Below are positions 60,000 through 64,000 of a DNA stretch of 64,000 nucleotides, in pieces. The stretch covers positions 1 to 64,000 of the forward strand of contig NZ_FWXW01000001.1 of assembly GCF_900176335.1 (NCBI RefSeq), given 5' to 3'. This stretch comes from Papillibacter cinnamivorans DSM 12816 (GTDB lineage: Bacteria > Bacillota > Clostridia > Oscillospirales > Oscillospiraceae). The notes under the pieces are model-generated. The model ran no database searches. It had not been told where the DNA came from and was given only the letters and a program-made list of their open reading frames with translations. Every line of letters starts with the position of its first letter. Positions within the stretch are counted from its first letter, which is position 1. The position numbers and the translations under genes were made by a program.

Positions 60000-60758
60000 T
60001 TGAAGCACAGCGGAAAATCCGTAAAAATATACCGATACGCCGCCATGTTCGCTCTGGTTTTTCTCGTCTGCTCCATGGCGGTTCCTCCGGCTCTGGGAGC
60101 GCCCGATGACGTTGTGAAATCTGTTTTCGGAGACAATACCCAGACTCTCGATATTGTGATTCTTCTGACGGTTCTGGCCCTGATTCCCACTCTGCTCGTC
60201 TGCCTCACCGCCTTTACGAGGATCGTGATCGTCCTGGGATTCATCAAAAGCGCCATCGGGATGCAGAACGTTCCTCCCACCCAGGTGATCATCAGCCTGG
60301 CTCTGATTCTGGATTTTTTCGTCATGAGCCCTGTGATTTCACAGATCAATCAGACGGCTTACGTGCCCTATTCCCAGGGCCAGATCACCCTGGAGGAATT
60401 CGGAAAACAGGCCATGGTGCCGGTCCGGGAGTTCATGCTCAAGCAGACCTATAAGTCGGATCTGGACTTTTTTGCCAAGCTGGACAAGCTGGAAAATGTG
60501 GAAGACGTTTCTCAGATCCCCGATCACGACGTCATTCCGGCCTTTATGACCAGCGAATTGAAGCGGGCCTTTCAGATCGGCTTTTTTCTCTATATCCCAT
60601 TTATCGTCATCGACATGGTGGTGGCCAGCACCCTTATGGCCATGGGTATGATGATGCTGCCTCCCGCCATGATATCCTTGCCCTTCAAGGTCCTTCTGTT
60701 TGTGCTGGTGGACGGCTGGACCCTTACCCTCGGGACCCTGATTCAAAGTTTCGGATAG
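60000..60758 (+). CDS. fliP: Flagellar export gate protein FliP
   Basis: A 252-residue protein with a TTG start preceded by GGGGAT. A signal-like N-terminus is followed by four membrane helices, with FTRIVIVLGFIKSAIGMQNV, PPTQVIISLALILDFFVMSP and VASTLMAMGMMMLPPAMISL. It forms the core of the export gate. Length and motifs are complete. Confidence 0.94.
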   Translation: MKHSGKSVKIYRYAAMFALVFLVCSMAVPPALGAPDDVVKSVFGDNTQTLDIVILLTVLALIPTLLVCLTAFTRIVIVLGFIKSAIGMQNVPPTQVIISLALILDFFVMSPVISQINQTAYVPYSQGQITLEEFGKQAMVPVREFMLKQTYKSDLDFFAKLDKLENVEDVSQIPDHDVIPAFMTSELKRAFQIGFFLYIPFIVIDMVVASTLMAMGMMMLPPAMISLPFKVLLFVLVDGWTLTLGTLIQSFG

Positions 60759-60810
60759 AGCAAATTGATAATAATCAGCAGCGGGCGGCGCAGTTCGCGG
60801 GGAGGTTAAT

Positions 60811-61083
60811 ATGATTAGTCAGGCCGAAGTGATATCCATTCTGCAGGACGCGATCGGAACGACCCTCAAGGCGGCGGCTCCCATGCTTCTGGTGGCCCTC
60901 GTCATCGGTCTTATCGTATCCGTTTTCCAGGCCACCACCCAGATAAACGAGCAGACCCTTTCCTTCGTCCCCAAAATCATAGGCATCCTTCTTGCCATCC
61001 TTATTTTCGGCGGCTGGATCCTCGGCTCCATGACGGACTTCACCGTCCGCCTCTACGAGTCAATCCTTCTCTATCTCAGCTGA
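60811..61083 (+). CDS. fliQ: Flagellar export gate protein FliQ
   Basis: A 90-residue protein with two membrane helices: the first in APMLLVALVIGLIVSVFQAT, then QINEQTLSFVPKIIGI, then ILIFGGWILGSMTDF. It matches the family along its length. It belongs to the FliP5Q4R1 gate, in the inner membrane. Confidence 0.93.
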   Translation: MISQAEVISILQDAIGTTLKAAAPMLLVALVIGLIVSVFQATTQINEQTLSFVPKIIGILLAILIFGGWILGSMTDFTVRLYESILLYLS

Positions 61084-61129
61084 CGGAGCTTACCGTCCGC
61101 GAAAATTCAACGGCAGAAGAAGGAGGCCC

Positions 61130-61927
61130 GTGATGTCGCAGATTCTGACTCAGGCCCTCGGGCATTGGGATTATACGCTCCTTCTTTTCCTCCGGGTGAG
61201 CTCTATTCTCCTGCCTTCTCCGATTTTCGGGAGAAAGCTGGTTCCCTCGCTCATCAAGACCTCCTTCTGCATCTTTTTGACCTATCTGTTTCTTCTGGCC
61301 TTTCCGTTTCCGGAGCAGGGCCTTGTATACGAAACGACGCTTGGTTATATCCTCCTGTGCGTCAGGGAACTGGCCTTCGGATTTGTTCTGAGCTTTGTCG
61401 TCACCATGTTTTTTGACCTGGTGTATATCGCAGGACATTTGATTGACACCCAGGTGGGCTTTGGCATCGTGAGCGTTTACGATATTCAGAACAACTCTCA
61501 GGTCCCCATGACCGGAAATCTCCTGAACGTCGTGTACCTGATCGTGTTTTTTTCCGTGAACGGGCATTTGAAATGGATCTCCATCCTGTATTCCACCTTT
61601 GCGAAAGTACCCGTCGGACACGTGCAGATTTCCGCGAACCTCGCCTCTGCCGCTGTGGAGGCCTTCTCGCTGTCCTTTCTGCTTGCGGTTATGATGGCTA
61701 TGCCCATCATCGCCTCCGGCCTCATCCTGGAGCTTGCCATGGGGGTCATGATCCGCTCCGTTCCTCAGATGAACATGTTTGTTATCGGCATTCCGGTGAA
61801 GATTCTCGTCTGCCTGCTGGTGCTGATCCTCACCGTTCCCGCCATGGTCGCATTCAGCAATACGGTTTTTACGGACATGTTCCAGTCGGTGGAACGGCTG
61901 TTTGACACGTTTGGAGTGCTGCAATGA
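61130..61927 (+). CDS. fliR: Flagellar export gate protein FliR
   Basis: A 265-residue protein with about six membrane helices. Signatures: LLFLRVSSILLPSPIFGRKL, AGHLIDTQVGFGIVSVYDIQ, and the C-terminal NMFVIGIPVKILVCLLVLIL. Its stop overlaps flhB by 4 bases. It completes the gate with FliP and FliQ. Confidence 0.93.
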   Translation: MMSQILTQALGHWDYTLLLFLRVSSILLPSPIFGRKLVPSLIKTSFCIFLTYLFLLAFPFPEQGLVYETTLGYILLCVRELAFGFVLSFVVTMFFDLVYIAGHLIDTQVGFGIVSVYDIQNNSQVPMTGNLLNVVYLIVFFSVNGHLKWISILYSTFAKVPVGHVQISANLASAAVEAFSLSFLLAVMMAMPIIASGLILELAMGVMIRSVPQMNMFVIGIPVKILVCLLVLILTVPAMVAFSNTVFTDMFQSVERLFDTFGVLQ

Positions 61928-63015
61928 GCGGGCAGGGCAGCGGTGAAAAGACTGAAAAAGCCACAAAGAAAAAGAAGGAAAAAGCCAGGGAAGAGGGCAA
62001 GGTTGTCCGCAGCAACGAGCTTAGCATTGCCGCTTCCGTGATCACCCTCTTTGCCGTAATCCTCGTCGGCTGGAAGCATTTCATGCAAAACGCTTCTTCC
62101 CTGATGGTCAAATATCTCTCCGAAAACTATCTGGTTTCAGCGTCGAAAAACCTGGACGCCGCCGCCGTGAGAAACGTGTTTCTGAGCGCCGCGCTGGACG
62201 GTCTGCGCATCGTCTGGCCGATTTTTGTCCTTGCGATGCTTGTGGGCGCGTTGGTTCAAATTCTTCAGACGGGTTTTCTCGTGACGGGAAAAACCTTGAT
62301 GCCCCAGCTCAACCGTTTGAATCCCATCGAGGGTTTCAAGCGGATCTTTTCCCTTCGCTCCGTGGTGGAGATGCTCAAAGCCGCCGCAAAAATCGCTTTT
62401 CTCTGCGTCGTCGTATACGGAGCGTTTCAAAGCCTCATGCCCGAGTTTCCCTCTCTCATGAGCATGGAGGTGTCCCAGTCCTTTCCGAAGCTCATGCAGA
62501 CCGCCCTGACCCTTGCGCTTAAAATGGGTGCGGTTCTCGCCGTCGTCGCCGCCGCGGATTATCTTTATCAGTGGTGGCGCAACGAAAAGGACCTCATGAT
62601 GACAAAGCAGGAGGTCAAAGAGGAATTCAAGCAGCTGGAGGGAGACCCCAAGATCAAGGGGCAGATCCGCGCCCGTCAGAGACAGATCAGCAGAAGGCGC
62701 ATGATGCAGCGCATGAAGGAAGCCGACGTCGTTATTACCAACCCCACGCACTTTGCCGTCGCCGTCCGTTATAAAGAGAAAGAGGACAAAGCGCCCCTGG
62801 TCCTTGCCAAAGGGCAGGATCTCGTGGCGCTGCGGATCCGGGAAAAGGCCGCCGAATACGGCATCGAAGTGGTGGAAAACCGTCCCGTCGCCCAGGCGCT
62901 TTATAAAAACTGCGAAATCGGGGAGGAGATCCCCAAAGACCTGTACCGCGCGGTGGCGGAGATTCTGGTCTATGTCTACCAGATGAAGAACAAGGCAAGG
63001 GGGGGAAGAGCGTGA
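61924..63015 (+). CDS. flhB: Flagellar export switch protein FlhB
   Basis: A 363-residue protein: a charged N-terminus (GEKTEKATKKKKEKAREEGK), four membrane helices and a cytosolic autocleavage domain with NPTH in VVITNPTHFAVAVRYKE. It switches substrate class from rod/hook to filament after cleavage between Asn and Pro, with FliK. It overlaps the flhA start by 4 bases. Confidence 0.95.
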   Translation: MSGQGSGEKTEKATKKKKEKAREEGKVVRSNELSIAASVITLFAVILVGWKHFMQNASSLMVKYLSENYLVSASKNLDAAAVRNVFLSAALDGLRIVWPIFVLAMLVGALVQILQTGFLVTGKTLMPQLNRLNPIEGFKRIFSLRSVVEMLKAAAKIAFLCVVVYGAFQSLMPEFPSLMSMEVSQSFPKLMQTALTLALKMGAVLAVVAAADYLYQWWRNEKDLMMTKQEVKEEFKQLEGDPKIKGQIRARQRQISRRRMMQRMKEADVVITNPTHFAVAVRYKEKEDKAPLVLAKGQDLVALRIREKAAEYGIEVVENRPVAQALYKNCEIGEEIPKDLYRAVAEILVYVYQMKNKARGGRA

Positions 63016-64000
63016 AAGCGGCCGATGTTTTTATTGCCGGGATAGTCCTCGCCGTGGTGATGCTGCTCATCATTCCTCTGTCAACTTCCGCCCTGGACGT
63101 CTTTCTGGTCATCAATATAACCGTCTCCATCTTCATCCTCATCACCACCCTTTACATCAAAGACCCTCTGGAGTTTTCCATCCTGCCAACGATCCTTCTT
63201 ATCGTGACCCTCTTCCGCCTGGCCCTGAACGTCGCCTCCACCAAGCTGATCCTGGGCAACGGCGGCGAGGCCGGGAGCGTGATCGCCACCTTCGGAAACT
63301 TCGTCACCAGGGGAAACCTCGTGGTGGGCTTCATCGTATTTATCGTCATTGTTGCCATTCAGTTTATCGTGATCACAAAAGGTTCCGAACGGGTTTCCGA
63401 GGTGGCCGCCCGCTTTACCCTGGACGCCATGCCCGGAAAGCAGATGGCCATCGACGCGGATTTGAATACCGGCGCCATTGACGAGGCCGCCGCCCGGAAA
63501 CGCAGGGAGGATATCCAGCGGGAAGCGGATTTCTACGGAGCCATGGACGGCGCCAGTAAATTCATCAAGGGCGACGCCATCATCGGCATCATCATCATGC
63601 TCATCAATCTCATCGGCGGTCTTGTGATCGGCGTCACCATGGGCGGAATGCAGATTACCGACGCTTTGAGCATCTACGCCGTGGCCACCGTGGGAGACGG
63701 CCTGGTAGGTCAGATTCCCGCGCTGCTGGTCTCCACCTCCACGGGCATCATGGTGACCCGCTCCACCTCCCAGGACAGCTTTGGCGTCAGCGTTTCCAAG
63801 CAGCTCTTCGACAAACCCTACGTCATGATCATATCCGCCGCCATTATCGCCATCATCAGCCTGATCCCGGGCTTTCCCAAGATCCCCGCCGCTCTTGTGG
63901 CGGTGAGCCTTGCCTTCTTCGGCTACCGCTCCATCAGCAAAACCAAAAAGAAGGAGGAGAAGAGCACCGAGGACAAGGCGAAGGAGCTTGCCAAGGAAAA
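63012..64000 (+). CDS. flhA: Flagellar export protein FlhA (3' end outside window)
   Basis: GTG 63012 overlaps the flhB stop; the frame remains open for 329 codons to the right edge. The N-terminal half has the FlhA membrane domain: FLVINITVSIFILITTLYIK, FSILPTILLIVTLFRLALNV, and the FHIPEP-type cytoplasmic loop region FTLDAMPGKQMAIDADLNTG, followed by EAAARKRREDIQREADFYGA. Further helices follow and then a Lys/Glu-rich linker at the break. FlhA is the ring-forming export component that docks chaperone-substrate complexes. Confidence 0.95.
   Translation, partial: MKAADVFIAGIVLAVVMLLIIPLSTSALDVFLVINITVSIFILITTLYIKDPLEFSILPTILLIVTLFRLALNVASTKLILGNGGEAGSVIATFGNFVTRGNLVVGFIVFIVIVAIQFIVITKGSERVSEVAARFTLDAMPGKQMAIDADLNTGAIDEAAARKRREDIQREADFYGAMDGASKFIKGDAIIGIIIMLINLIGGLVIGVTMGGMQITDALSIYAVATVGDGLVGQIPALLVSTSTGIMVTRSTSQDSFGVSVSKQLFDKPYVMIISAAIIAIISLIPGFPKIPAALVAVSLAFFGYRSISKTKKKEEKSTEDKAKELAKE

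Overview
The window looks like chromosome of an anaerobic, spore-forming, flagellated Gram-positive bacterium of class Clostridia with a GC-rich genome. Evidence for this is the gerA-type spore germination operon, four S-layer-homology (SLH) proteins, lipoproteins, a CheC/CheD chemotaxis set, YaaR-type and DUF378-type Firmicutes proteins, strong AGGAGG ribosome sites, frequent TTG starts and many ferredoxin-type iron-sulphur proteins. I cannot name a genus.

Layout. Positions 1-2930 hold the tail of a polymorphic-toxin locus: a ParB-like toxin tip at the left edge, a calcineurin-type phosphoesterase, then a displaced cassette (repeated linker, frameshifted WHH nuclease, SUKH immunity protein) bounded by two ~212-bp direct repeats. 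From 3.0 to 7.5 kb lie a membrane protein, a kinase-like protein that has lost its phospho-acceptor histidine and its ATPase domain, a NarL-type response regulator, and on the opposite strand a full-length paralogous 7TM histidine kinase. From 7.6 to 14.0 kb are a lipoprotein and two large SLH surface proteins. From 14.3 to 16.8 kb is a three-gene glycan-related operon. From 16.9 to 23.1 kb are a PAS-AraC regulator, an Asp/Glu-racemase-like protein, a hydroxyacyl dehydrogenase plus GntP-type permease operon, and an FAD-Rieske oxidoreductase. From 23.3 to 27.3 kb is a minus-strand operon of FG-GAP, DUF3160 and CapA-type secreted proteins, followed by a DUF378 protein.

Positions 28.0-32.8 kb hold a cluster of NifX/NifB-type cofactor-binding proteins, two ferredoxin-containing MinD-like ATPases, an Mrp/NBP35 ATPase, DUF5320 and a DUF134 HTH protein. 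It resembles the orange-protein (ORP) clusters of sulphate reducers, but is preceded by sigma-A-type promoters overlapped by the palindrome TGACATATGTCA. From 33.1 to 38.4 kb come two cytosolic carboxypeptidase-regulatory-repeat proteins, an MFS transporter, an iron-sulphur aldo/keto reductase and a small SLH protein. From 38.5 to 42.5 kb is the germinant-receptor operon (minus strand, order A-C-small-B). From 42.8 to 47.5 kb are an SLH/cadherin-like surface protein and a second kinase/regulator pair.

From 47.7 kb to the right edge is the motility region. cheC-cheD-cheY-cheA run leftward. Rightward, behind a sigma-D-type promoter, lie a fliK-like gene, a 53-codon gene, a thiol-hydrolase-like gene, fliD, fliS, a helical protein, yaaR, flgB, flgC, fliE, fliO, fliP, fliQ, fliR, flhB and flhA (cut by the edge). 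A c-di-GMP-I riboswitch with its own promoter and a probable terminator sits between flgB and flgC, so export and rod genes from flgC onward are probably under second-messenger control. The fliF-fliJ and flgD/flgE block usually found between fliE and fliO is absent here.

A recurring GC-rich hairpin with a conserved ACAGTAT edge occurs at three gene ends (18.7, 23.2 and 47.6 kb). No tRNA, rRNA, CRISPR array or insertion sequence was recognised.
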